Source: Flavisolibacter tropicus (GTDB lineage: Bacteria; Bacteroidota; Bacteroidia; Chitinophagales; Chitinophagaceae). From it: 64,000 nt of DNA. Location: the NCBI RefSeq assembly GCF_001644645.1, contig NZ_CP011390.1:4584001-4648000 (forward strand), read 5' to 3'. A program made the translations under genes and the position numbers. Below, piece after piece: positions 25,866 through 34,006 of this stretch. The notes beneath the pieces were generated by a model. It did no database searches, was not told where the DNA came from, and saw only the letters and a program-made list of their open reading frames with translations. Every line of letters starts with the position of its first letter. The stretch's first letter is position 1.

Positions 25866-26600
25866 TTTAAAGATTTTATAATAAGCGACTTCTAAAAGCT
25901 GCTAGCGGTGAGCTGTGAGCTACGAGAAGAGTCCACGGTCGACAGACGACAGTCCACAGGAGGGAAAAGTCAGTCAGAAGTCAATAGTCAGTAAGTCAAT
26001 AGCGAGTGGTGAGTAATGAGTTGTTAAAGCCTCAGCAGTGAAGGTTTAGTGAAGTAGTATAGGAGGAGTAGAGAAGGAATATACTCTATAACTCCCCGGT
26101 AAGTGAGACTCATATAACTGGAATTTGGAATTTGTCCTTTGGGATTTAAAGAAGAGTTCCTGTGCGTAGGTACTCCCCTTTAGGGGCGGCTACTCACCAC
26201 TCACCATTCACGAGCCAGGCTTCTGCCGCGCTGCCCTGCCTAGTCTCTTGTGCCTCTCCTGTACCTAGTCTGTACCTCTCCTGTACCTCTTCTGTAGGTA
26301 AGTCCGTACCAACTGCACAGATAAAGCCCTCTACCTGCCTTCCACATTCACTACTCCTCCCACAACCCTCCTATACTACTCCTATACACATTCACTCCTG
26401 ACTCATCACTCATCATTCACCACTCACCACTCACCATTGACTTTCCTCCCGCGGACTGTCGTCTGTCGACCGTGGACTCTCCTCACGGCTGTTTGGCTTG
26501 CAGCGTGCAGCTTGTAGCGTGCAGCTTTCCCTCTTTCCCTTCTAATCAAATTCTAATCCCATCTTAACGTTTCCGGGACGGGTAGTTTTTAAAAAGTGTT
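25866..26600. repeat. Large field of dispersed phrase repeats (about 0.73 kb)
   Basis: It contains agagtccacggtcgacagac and gacagtccacagg (25928-25960), agtcagtcagaagtcaatag (25969-25988), an aatttggaatttgtcc phrase (26122-26138), the cccctttagggg element (26175-26186), and repeated ctcctgtacct units (26254-26300, a degenerate short tandem). Runs of actcaccactcaccattcac (26191-26210, 26401-26440) follow, then gcggactgtcgtctgtcgac (26451-26470) and a cttgcagcgtgcagcttgta phrase (26496-26524). Many blocks are inverse copies of those at 19745-19860. No ORF in it is credible. Confidence 0.7.
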
Positions 26601-26634
26601 TTCTTTTGTAATTCGACCATTAGACCCTTAACCC

Positions 26635-28113
26635 ATGAAGATATCGCATCTTATCTTCCTTGCTTTCTTTTTCATTATTATACTGTTCTCCGCAACTACT
26701 GTCATCAACTTTAAGCAGTGGGAGCGGGTACAGGAGCATACTGAATATGTATCTACCTCTGGTGCTGTGGTTCGTAACGGAACCCGCTTTCAGCGCAATA
26801 TCCTTAACATGGTGAGTGGTTTGCGGGGCTACTTGCTAACAGGGGAAACTTATTTCTTGCAGGTATACGATTCAGCCACCTTAGAAAACAGTGCAATACT
26901 GGATGAGCTTTCTCACTTAATCGCAGCAGACTCACCTCAACAGTTACGGTTAAAGAAAATAGAAGAGCTCCATGAAAAGTGGATCAATGAATTTGCCAAT
27001 CCTTTAAAAAATGCCCGTGCTGTTGCTGCAAAAACGGATAATGGAGTAGTTGCCTTTAACCGGTTTTACCGCGGCAAACTAGTAGAGGTAGATGAAGAAG
27101 GTATTCATAAGCAGTTGCAATCTATGTTTCGGGAGTTTACCAATTATGAGTACGATATACGTGAAGACCGAAAGGTTGAATTGGCCGCATCGGTGAAACG
27201 TACGCGTCGTATTTCTTTGATCCTGACCATTGTATCTGTATTGATTGGTTTGGCTATTGTAGGGTTTTTGATCCAGCGGATTCGCAGGCGTATCCATACA
27301 ATGGTAAACATGTCCAATACCATAGCTGCTGGCAATTACAGTATCCAGATTGAAGACTCCAATAAAGATGAACTCAGTGAGTTGGCGCATTCACTCAACC
27401 ACATGGCGCAAGTGCTGGCAGAAAACTTCTCCCTGCTAAAGCAGAAAAATAATGAGCTGGACCAGTTTGCCCATATCGTTTCGCATGATCTGAAAGCTCC
27501 TCTACGCGGCATTGATAATGTTATATCCTGGATCGATGAAGATCATAGCGAAGAACTGCCGCCTAAGGTAAAAGATTACCTGCAGCTGATCAAGGGACGG
27601 GTAACACGATCGGAAAATCTGATTCAAGGTATTCTCTCTTATGCCCGTGTAGATAAAGAAACGGCCACAATGGAAGAAGTTGATATCAGTAAAATGATTG
27701 AAGAGATCAAGGGTAACATGGAAGTGAAACCCGGTGTTGAAGTGGTCACCCAAGGTTCGCTACCGGTGCTGCGAACGGAGGCGGTGCCGCTAATGCAAGT
27801 TTTCTCTAACCTGATTAGCAATGCTATTAAGTACCACAATCAAGCAACAGGGCAAGTGAAGATCTATTGTCAAGATGAAGGAGCACGCTTTCGCTTTTTT
27901 GTAGAAGACGATGGACCTGGTATTGCGCAAAACCATTTCAATAAAATATTTGTCATTTTCCAAACCCTGCACGAGCGCGATAGTTTTGAAAGCACAGGGG
28001 TGGGACTGGCGATTGTAAAAAAAATATTGGACGCCAGGAAAGAAACGATACAGGTTTCCTCAGAATTAGGCAAGGGATCGGTATTCTCCTTTACCTGGGC
28101 AAAAAATAAATGA
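26635..28113 (+). CDS. Sensor histidine kinase (CHASE3-like sensor, HAMP, HisKA, HATPase)
   Basis: The product is 492 aa. Transmembrane helices at about 4-24 and 187-210 flank a ~160-residue periplasmic helical domain with a CHASE3-like pattern (NILNMVSGLRGYLLTGE). A HAMP linker follows, then HisKA with phospho-His in FAHIVSHDLKAPLRGI (~286) and HATPase_c: N box NLISNAIKYHNQ, G1 VEDDGPGIAQNHF, G2 STGVGLAIVKKI. The start of the next gene is one base after the stop, so the cognate partner is almost certainly that receiver. The arrangement parallels Cph1/Rcp1-type pairs. Confidence 0.93.
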   Translation: MKISHLIFLAFFFIIILFSATTVINFKQWERVQEHTEYVSTSGAVVRNGTRFQRNILNMVSGLRGYLLTGETYFLQVYDSATLENSAILDELSHLIAADSPQQLRLKKIEELHEKWINEFANPLKNARAVAAKTDNGVVAFNRFYRGKLVEVDEEGIHKQLQSMFREFTNYEYDIREDRKVELAASVKRTRRISLILTIVSVLIGLAIVGFLIQRIRRRIHTMVNMSNTIAAGNYSIQIEDSNKDELSELAHSLNHMAQVLAENFSLLKQKNNELDQFAHIVSHDLKAPLRGIDNVISWIDEDHSEELPPKVKDYLQLIKGRVTRSENLIQGILSYARVDKETATMEEVDISKMIEEIKGNMEVKPGVEVVTQGSLPVLRTEAVPLMQVFSNLISNAIKYHNQATGQVKIYCQDEGARFRFFVEDDGPGIAQNHFNKIFVIFQTLHERDSFESTGVGLAIVKKILDARKETIQVSSELGKGSVFSFTWAKNK

Positions 28114-28114
28114 T

Positions 28115-28528
28115 ATGAAGGTTGTAGACATTTTGATGGTAGAGGATGATTCGCTAGACACAATGGACATTCAGCGAACATTGGATAAAATGAAGATCAT
28201 GTATAAGCTGCAGGTTGTGAAAAATGGCGAAGAAGCCATTCTCTCCTTGCAGGAGCGTGAGCAGGAATCGGCACTGCCGGACATTGTTTTGATCGATTTA
28301 AATATGCCTAAGATGAATGGACTGGAGTTTTTACAGGTGGTGCGTAGTACACCTGCATGGAAGGCGTTGAAATGTTTTGTAATTACCACTTCTGAAGAAA
28401 AAGTAGATCGGGAAACGGCTAATCGACTGGGTGTTTCGGGCTACATTGTAAAGCCCTTTAAGCTTAATAATCCGTCCTCTATGGATTCCTTTAACCTGAT
28501 GATCGATTTAATGAACCTGCAAAACTAG
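28115..28528 (+). CDS. Rcp1-type single-domain response regulator
   Basis: The product is 137 aa. The site ILMVEDDSLDTMDIQRTLDK, acceptor Asp in VLIDLNMPKMNGLEFL, Thr in VITTSEEKVD and Lys in YIVKPFKLNN match the Rcp1 branch, which pairs with HAMP/HisKA kinases. It is transcribed with the kinase (1-bp gap). No DNA-binding domain is present, so the output is by protein interaction. Confidence 0.93.
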   Translation: MKVVDILMVEDDSLDTMDIQRTLDKMKIMYKLQVVKNGEEAILSLQEREQESALPDIVLIDLNMPKMNGLEFLQVVRSTPAWKALKCFVITTSEEKVDRETANRLGVSGYIVKPFKLNNPSSMDSFNLMIDLMNLQN

Positions 28529-28537
28529 TGAGCGTTG

Positions 28538-28570
28538 AAGCTGGAAAAGCAAGGTAGTCTTCCAGCTTTT
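28538..28570. terminator. Hairpin terminator of the kinase/receiver operon
   Basis: aagctggaa pairs with ttccagctt across a 13-nt loop, followed by tt. It lies between convergent genes. Confidence 0.65.
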
Positions 28571-28580
28571 GCGGAAATGA

Positions 28581-28880
28581 TTATAAAAGCAGAGATGCTA
28601 CATTGTTGTGTACCAGTTCCAGCTTTTCGTAATTAATAGAATAGTGAATTTGTTTTCCATCACGGCGTGTATTTACAAAACCGGCTTTGCGTAAGATGGA
28701 CAAGTGTTGTGAAACAACAGTTTGTTCTAATTTAAGACGCACGTAAATCTCTGTAACATTGACCTCGCCGTACTCGTGTATCAGGCTAATAATATCTTGG
28801 CGTAGCTTGTGATTAAGCGCACGCAGTACTAATTCTCCTTTCTTTAATAAGATTGGTTTTATTTCCAGAGTAGTTACCAT
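28581..28880 (-). CDS. ArsR-family transcriptional regulator
   Basis: The product is 99 aa, the normal size for the family. A winged helix-turn-helix (HKLRQDIISLIHEYGEVNVT, then RLKLEQTVVSQHLSILRKAG, wing NTRRDGKQIHYSIN) is evident. No Cys-rich metal site typical of ArsR/SmtB (such as ELCVCDL) is visible, so the signal may not be a metal. It diverges from the OmpA operon across a region with TACGTA palindromes, which it may bind (inference). Confidence 0.9.
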   Translation of the reverse strand: MVTTLEIKPILLKKGELVLRALNHKLRQDIISLIHEYGEVNVTEIYVRLKLEQTVVSQHLSILRKAGFVNTRRDGKQIHYSINYEKLELVHNNVASLLL

Positions 28881-28931
28881 GTGTATTCTACGTTTAGGTT
28901 TCTCGTAAGATTTTCTAAATAATTAAAAAGA

Positions 28932-28967
28932 CAAAACTACTATTGAATATAAAATAGTGCATACAAA
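28932..28967 (-). promoter_or_regulatory. Candidate Bacteroidota promoter for the ArsR gene
   Basis: On the minus strand TAGTTTTG (28939-28932) fits the -7 consensus TAnnTTTG, with TTTG (28967-28964) about 24 bases upstream, slightly long for a -33 element. Confidence 0.4.
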
Positions 28968-28995
28968 AAACCACTGAATTAACAGATTAGTGAGC

Positions 28996-29066
28996 ACTAC
29001 GTAGTAAAAAAAGCACAGAGATAGGTGATTAAAGCTGCCTATGTGCGCTTACGTAGTAGTACGTAA
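28996..29066. promoter_or_regulatory. Pair of TACGTA palindromes between ArsR and OmpA genes
   Basis: ACTACGTAGT (28996-29005) and TTACGTAGTAGTACGTAA (29049-29066, 7-bp arms) are both perfect palindromes built on TACGTA. Their position in the divergent promoter region suggests operators, plausibly for the adjacent ArsR protein. Confidence 0.45.
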
Positions 29067-29157
29067 TTATTAATATACCATTTCTTTCTAATAAATTCCT
29101 TCGGCGTATCCAGTTCCTTTGCAATCAGTTAGTACCAAAACTAACACTGGATACACC

Positions 29158-30489
29158 ATGAAAAATATCTTCTTACTACTACTGATTTTAATTCTTGTAC
29201 CGGCTCTAGGCTCTGCACAGGGTGGCGTGTTGAGAAAATTAAAGGATAAAGTGAAAGAGCGTGTAGATCAACGCACAGAAGAAGGCATGGATAAAGGGCT
29301 TGATAAGGCTGAAGATAAGGTCAAAGGCAAGGGTAAAGCGAAGGGTGATGATACTGAAGACGAACCGAAAACAGAACCTGTAGCTAAAACCAGTACCGCT
29401 AAAGCTGATACGGCTCCAGCAAGCCAAGGGCTGAAAAGCTATTCCCGTTACGACTTTGTTCCTGGTGATCAGATCGTATACGCTGAAGATTTTGAACAAG
29501 ATGTTATAGGAGAGTTCCCGCTGAAATGGTTTACGAACAACCGCGGCGAAACCGTTACCATAGAAGGCCAATCCAATAAATGGATGCGTATGTATCACGG
29601 TAGTCGCTTTGTGTCTCCGGCATTGAAAAAACTACCCGACAACTTTACCTTGGAGTTTGATGCTATCATTCACTTCAATCTCAAAGAAGAGGAAAAAGGG
29701 TATGTGAACCCTACGTTGAACTTTCACTTATTGGACCTGCGGCCCACTGATGCAAATGGGCGATCTTATATGCAAAACCAGGATGCATTAGCAGATGCAC
29801 AGTTTAAGGTCTATCCGGGTGAAGTGGGTGAATCGCAACTGGAGTTTCAAAGTGAAGAGAAAGGCGCTATTTATCTTAATGGTTCGCAAAAGGCTGTTCC
29901 CAAGCTGGATAGCTATAATGGTAAGGTTTTCCATGTTGCCATATGGGTGCAGAAAGAGCGCATTCGCTGCTGGATCAATAGTGAAAAGATTTATGACCTG
30001 CCTAAAGGCATACCGGCTAGTGCCAAGTTTAACCGCCTTTCTTTTGATATCAACACTTCTGTCATCAATGAAGAAAAGATTGGTATGTATGTGACCAATA
30101 TTAAGGTGGCACAGGGCGCTCCGGATATGCGCAGTAAGTTGATCACTGAAGGAAAGTTAGTTACCAGCGGAATTCTGTTTGATGTGAACTCTGATAAGAT
30201 CAAGCCGGAGAGCTATGGTGTAATTAAAGAGATCGCCTCCGTTTTAACTGAAAATTCTACTGTGAAAGTGAAAGTGGTGGGCCATACTGATAGTGATGGT
30301 GATGCCGCTAAGAATCTGGATCTTTCCAAGCGTCGCGCGGCTTCTGTAAAAGCCATGCTGGCAAGTGAGTTCAAGATCGACGCCTCTCGTATGGAAACCG
30401 ATGGCCTTGGCGAAACCAAGCCGGTAGCAGATAATGCCACCAAAGAAGGCAAGCTTCAAAACCGACGTGTAGAATTCATCAAGCAATAA
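29158..30489 (+). CDS. OmpA-family outer-membrane/cell-wall anchoring protein
   Basis: The product is 443 aa from ATG 29158, which starts signal peptide MKNIFLLLLILILVPALGSA. A charged Lys/Glu-rich segment follows (about 25-85: KLKDKVKERVDQRTEEGMDK), then a beta-rich region (100-310) resembling a laminin-G/concanavalin-like sandwich: AEDFEQDVIGEFPLKWFTNN, FTLEFDAIIHFN and VAIWVQKERIRCWINSEKI. The C-terminal OmpA peptidoglycan-binding domain covers 330-443 (ILFDVNSDKIKPESYGVI, VVGHTDSDGD, LSKRRAASVKAML). It likely links an outer-membrane or surface module to the cell wall. First gene of a two-gene operon. Confidence 0.9.
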   Translation: MKNIFLLLLILILVPALGSAQGGVLRKLKDKVKERVDQRTEEGMDKGLDKAEDKVKGKGKAKGDDTEDEPKTEPVAKTSTAKADTAPASQGLKSYSRYDFVPGDQIVYAEDFEQDVIGEFPLKWFTNNRGETVTIEGQSNKWMRMYHGSRFVSPALKKLPDNFTLEFDAIIHFNLKEEEKGYVNPTLNFHLLDLRPTDANGRSYMQNQDALADAQFKVYPGEVGESQLEFQSEEKGAIYLNGSQKAVPKLDSYNGKVFHVAIWVQKERIRCWINSEKIYDLPKGIPASAKFNRLSFDINTSVINEEKIGMYVTNIKVAQGAPDMRSKLITEGKLVTSGILFDVNSDKIKPESYGVIKEIASVLTENSTVKVKVVGHTDSDGDAAKNLDLSKRRAASVKAMLASEFKIDASRMETDGLGETKPVADNATKEGKLQNRRVEFIKQ

Positions 30490-30507
30490 TCGATACGACC
30501 AAACTAT

Positions 30508-31506
30508 ATGCGAAAAGGGCTATTCTATATTGTAATCCTGTTGACCGCTACAAAAGTTAATTGCGTGCAAGCACAGGATGTTGCTGCTATTCGATTTGCT
30601 GATTTTTTGGAACAGTTGCCTAAGCCGTTGGCCACCTATAAGGAAACGATTGAAGCTTATGGAACCTTTGACCAGATGGATAAAGTGATGGGCGCTGCAA
30701 GCAAGGAAATGGATGGCTCTTTGACAGTTTTATATACACCCTTGCTGGAGTTATTTAAAAAGCGACTGGATGATAAATCGCAGCTTGCTGGTTTAAGTAA
30801 GGAAGAACGTGACATGGTAGAAGCTTTTCGGCACGGTAGTATTGGATTTGACGAAAACAATATCATTTCGGCTTTGCGGTATGTAATGGATCAAAATCGA
30901 CCGTTGATCAGCAGTGGTAAATTATCATGGACAAAGGTTAGCCCCTCTGCTCCAGCAACAGTGCAGAAGCTTTACCAGCAAATAAAAGAAGTGGAAGGGC
31001 AGTTTGACTGGGTTGCATTTACCAAGCAAGCGGAGAACTACCGACCTAAGTTTGGACCAAGCGATGGCCGGTTGAGTGAAATCAGTGACAAGTTTAGCGA
31101 AGACTTGAAAAAGCTGCCTAAGAAGAGGATTGAAATCATGGATGGTATATATGATGATGTTGAAGATCCTGAAAAAGCCATTGCACTTTTGGAGAAGTAT
31201 AAAACTGATTGGCAACAGGCATTTGAGCGAATGTATACTACTCGCTACCAATGGTGGTCGCTGCAATATGCAAAGCTATCTGCCATGAGTAAACGTATTG
31301 ATGCAATAGCTGCCCAAACAAATGCTACAGAAGGCACAATTCAACCCGTGCTTGCTGATCTGCAGGCGCGTACCTGGGAAGCCTGGCAACGACTTTACCT
31401 GGTAACACAAGGAATATTTATTGATGCTACTTTAGCCGCTTCAGCTGACATACAAGTAGAGGGTAGTCTTGCCATTTATAGAAAGTATAAAGAAAACAGC
31501 AAGTGA
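30508..31506 (+). CDS. Secreted helical protein of unknown function, in operon with the OmpA gene
   Basis: The product is 332 aa. Signal peptide MRKGLFYIVILLTATKVNCV, with likely cleavage near AQA. The mature protein is helical and charged, with no recognised domain; a Trp-rich segment (TRYQWWSLQYAKLSAMSKRI) lies near 245. The 18-bp gap from the OmpA-family gene implies co-transcription, so the two products probably work together at the envelope. Confidence 0.75.
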   Translation: MRKGLFYIVILLTATKVNCVQAQDVAAIRFADFLEQLPKPLATYKETIEAYGTFDQMDKVMGAASKEMDGSLTVLYTPLLELFKKRLDDKSQLAGLSKEERDMVEAFRHGSIGFDENNIISALRYVMDQNRPLISSGKLSWTKVSPSAPATVQKLYQQIKEVEGQFDWVAFTKQAENYRPKFGPSDGRLSEISDKFSEDLKKLPKKRIEIMDGIYDDVEDPEKAIALLEKYKTDWQQAFERMYTTRYQWWSLQYAKLSAMSKRIDAIAAQTNATEGTIQPVLADLQARTWEAWQRLYLVTQGIFIDATLAASADIQVEGSLAIYRKYKENSK

Positions 31507-32031
31507 TCGTGAATCGGCACCGGTTTACAGCCTGTAGCCTTAACATATTTCCATTTGAAAAACCAATACAAATCCGTCCTAGCGAAAACCATTTGTCCGG
31601 AAACAATCAGTTGTAAGGAAACGTGTTTTCCTTTTATACACCCTTTTCGCTTTTGGTTGAAGCTATAAAGTTTGCAATAGTTGATTGGCGGTCAACTACA
31701 GTTTGCAGGTACTAAAAGGAGAATAGTTGCGCACGGATCACCAGGCGCAAATACAATTCATAAATGTGTAGTGGCTGCTAAAAGGTATTCCGTAAAGAAG
31801 GGAAAAGAGAAGTAGTGCTTCCATTTAAAAAGACTGGCAGATGCTGGTATTAAAGGTAAATGGGGGTGAAGCAATTCACCCCCTAATTTTGACAGTTCGT
31901 ACGCTATATGGCGATTAAAACATATATAAGATGTTAGCTTCACAATTTTATGTAATTAAGATAATTTGTGGGAACTGCTGGTACCCGTCAATATTATTTT
32001 AGTTGCTGCGCACCAATTTCAAGAATTATAA
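31507..32031. other. 525-bp gap ahead of the kinase cluster
   Basis: AT-rich and without phrase repeats. Apart from the hairpin at 31862-31883 and the presumed promoter of the 32032 gene, nothing is recognised. Confidence 0.4.
31862..31883 (+). terminator. Hairpin, probable terminator
   Basis: Perfect 9-bp stem gggggtgaa / ttcaccccc with loop gcaa, followed by taatttt. Confidence 0.55.
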
Positions 32032-33978
32032 ATGAGACTGCTGTTCTGTTTACTGATAATGCTGTTGTTTGTTACCAATGGACAAGCACAAACCAATAAT
32101 AGTAAATCACAGCTCCCCAGTTCAGTTGACTCATTACGTGTAAATGCAATAATTCAGGATGCAGCAGAAGCATGGGCAAAGGGGCAGAACAAGGAGCATG
32201 CATTGACGTTATACACTAAGGCTTATGAACTGAGTTTACAACTGAACTATTATATCGGTTGTATTAACGCACTTAATCGACGTGCTAATTTAAAACGTAG
32301 TATTTCACTGGATTTAAGCGCAATTGTAGATTATAAAACTGCATTGGCATATGGTAAAAAGATTAATAGGATCGATCTTATTTCCGAGGATTACTTGGCC
32401 TTGATGCATACATATTTTGACTTGAACCATATTGATAGTGCGTTGCAGGTTCATGTACAGCTAATGAAACTTTTAGAGCATGGTGGTTCACGGAAAGTCT
32501 TGTTTCATTCTAATTATACACTTGCAAGTTATTTGGATAAACAAGACACTGCACTTGGTGTAAAATACCGTTTTGAAGCATTGGAGATAGCGCGGGAAGA
32601 AAATGATCCCATGCTATTAGTTGAAATTTTAACGGTTATAAGCAAATCATTTTATGGTTTAAAACCTAGCAAGGAAGACAATCAATATGCAAATGAGGCG
32701 TTATGGATTGCTAATAACTCAGGTGATGAGTATCTTCTTGGCTTGGCCTTTAATACCAAGGCAACTTTGAGTTATTATTCCAATCAGATTGATTCAACAT
32801 TGTTTTATTGTAAAAAAGCGATTAGTGTTTCGAAAGGATTAAAAAGCATTAATAACCGAATTTTAGCGTTACAGCAAACTGCAGATGCCTTTGAGGCCAT
32901 GAAAGACTTTAAGAGTCAGCTCTATTATCTCAGGCAAGCTTATGTGTTCGCTAGGAAATACAACAATTTTAAATTCCAGATAGCCATTTGTGAGAAATTG
33001 GCTCAAACATATAAAATTCTAAATCAACCAAATAAGGCGTTTGAGTACATGGCCAAATTTGCTGCATTAAAGGATTCGTTTTTTACTGAACAAAATATTA
33101 GAGCGAGTGAAGAATTTGGTATAAAATACAAAGTGGCTGAAAGCGAAAAACTTGCAGTTGAGAACAAATTGAAAATTAGTGAGAAAGAAAATCAGTTACA
33201 AAAAAGTAAGAAATATACATGGTATAGTATAGGCGTTGCATTAATAGCAATCCTTGTTGCAATCATATTCTTTTTGAATTATTGGCATAAAAATCAGCTG
33301 CATAAGCAGCAATTGCAAGGTTTAGAGCAGGAGAAAGAGTTGCAACTGTTGCACGCCTTGATGCAAGGAGAAGAAAAGGAACGCAGCCGCATAGCCAAGG
33401 ACCTGCACGACGGCGTGGCCGGTATGCTGGCAGCAGCTAAGATGCAATTAAGTAGTTTATCCATCAAGAATCGGGAGATAGCTGAACGCAAAGAGTTTCA
33501 ACAAGCCTTAAAGCTTTTAGATGATTCCACTCATGAAGTGCGTATGACCTCGCACAACCTGATGCCAGAGGTACTATTACGTCATGGCGTAGATGAAGCT
33601 ATTAGACGCTTTTGCCAAAATATAAGTAATGATAGCTTGCTGGATGTACGTTATGAGTCTTTAGGTGAGCCTAAACGGTACATCGATACCTTTGAATTAT
33701 CTGTTTACCGTATTGTACAGGAGTTGTTAAACAATGTTGTCAAACATTCAAAAGCAACAGAAGCAGTTGTGCAGCTAAGCGAAAGCAAGGACGCCATGTT
33801 CATATTTATTGAAGATAATGGTATTGGGTTTCAACAGCCTGCTCAGAAAGAGGGTATGGGATTGCAAAGTTTGCAATCACGTATTAAAGCCATGAATGGA
33901 AGGTTTGAAGTTGGAACCTCGGGAAAAAGTGGTGTGAATGCTTACTTGGAGTTTAACACCTCAGAATTGGATGCATAA
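32032..33978 (+). CDS. TPR-containing NarL-type sensor histidine kinase, first of three paralogues
   Basis: The product is 648 aa. Signal sequence 1-20, then a periplasmic TPR-like helical array (about 45-370), a coiled coil, one transmembrane helix (~405-425, YSIGVALIAILVAIIFFLNY) and a cytoplasmic HisKA_3 with phospho-His in RSRIAKDLHDGVAGMLAAAK (~460). HATPase_c follows: VYRIVQELLNNVVKHSKA, then IFIEDNGIGF and GMGLQSLQSRIKAM. Such kinases pair with LuxR-type regulators, here most likely the 37947 product. It is more divergent in the TPR region than the next two genes. Confidence 0.92.
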   Translation: MRLLFCLLIMLLFVTNGQAQTNNSKSQLPSSVDSLRVNAIIQDAAEAWAKGQNKEHALTLYTKAYELSLQLNYYIGCINALNRRANLKRSISLDLSAIVDYKTALAYGKKINRIDLISEDYLALMHTYFDLNHIDSALQVHVQLMKLLEHGGSRKVLFHSNYTLASYLDKQDTALGVKYRFEALEIAREENDPMLLVEILTVISKSFYGLKPSKEDNQYANEALWIANNSGDEYLLGLAFNTKATLSYYSNQIDSTLFYCKKAISVSKGLKSINNRILALQQTADAFEAMKDFKSQLYYLRQAYVFARKYNNFKFQIAICEKLAQTYKILNQPNKAFEYMAKFAALKDSFFTEQNIRASEEFGIKYKVAESEKLAVENKLKISEKENQLQKSKKYTWYSIGVALIAILVAIIFFLNYWHKNQLHKQQLQGLEQEKELQLLHALMQGEEKERSRIAKDLHDGVAGMLAAAKMQLSSLSIKNREIAERKEFQQALKLLDDSTHEVRMTSHNLMPEVLLRHGVDEAIRRFCQNISNDSLLDVRYESLGEPKRYIDTFELSVYRIVQELLNNVVKHSKATEAVVQLSESKDAMFIFIEDNGIGFQQPAQKEGMGLQSLQSRIKAMNGRFEVGTSGKSGVNAYLEFNTSELDA

Positions 33979-34006
33979 ATTAAAATTCTGTAATACGCAG
34001 TAAAAA

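Noticed and set aside
26250..26305. Possible CRISPR-like or minisatellite array
   Set aside because: The ctcctgtacct units are short, directly adjacent and degenerate. There are no unique spacers and no cas genes.
26162..26401. Open reading frame of 79 codons
   Set aside because: It consists wholly of dispersed phrase repeats and degenerate ctcctgtacct tandems.
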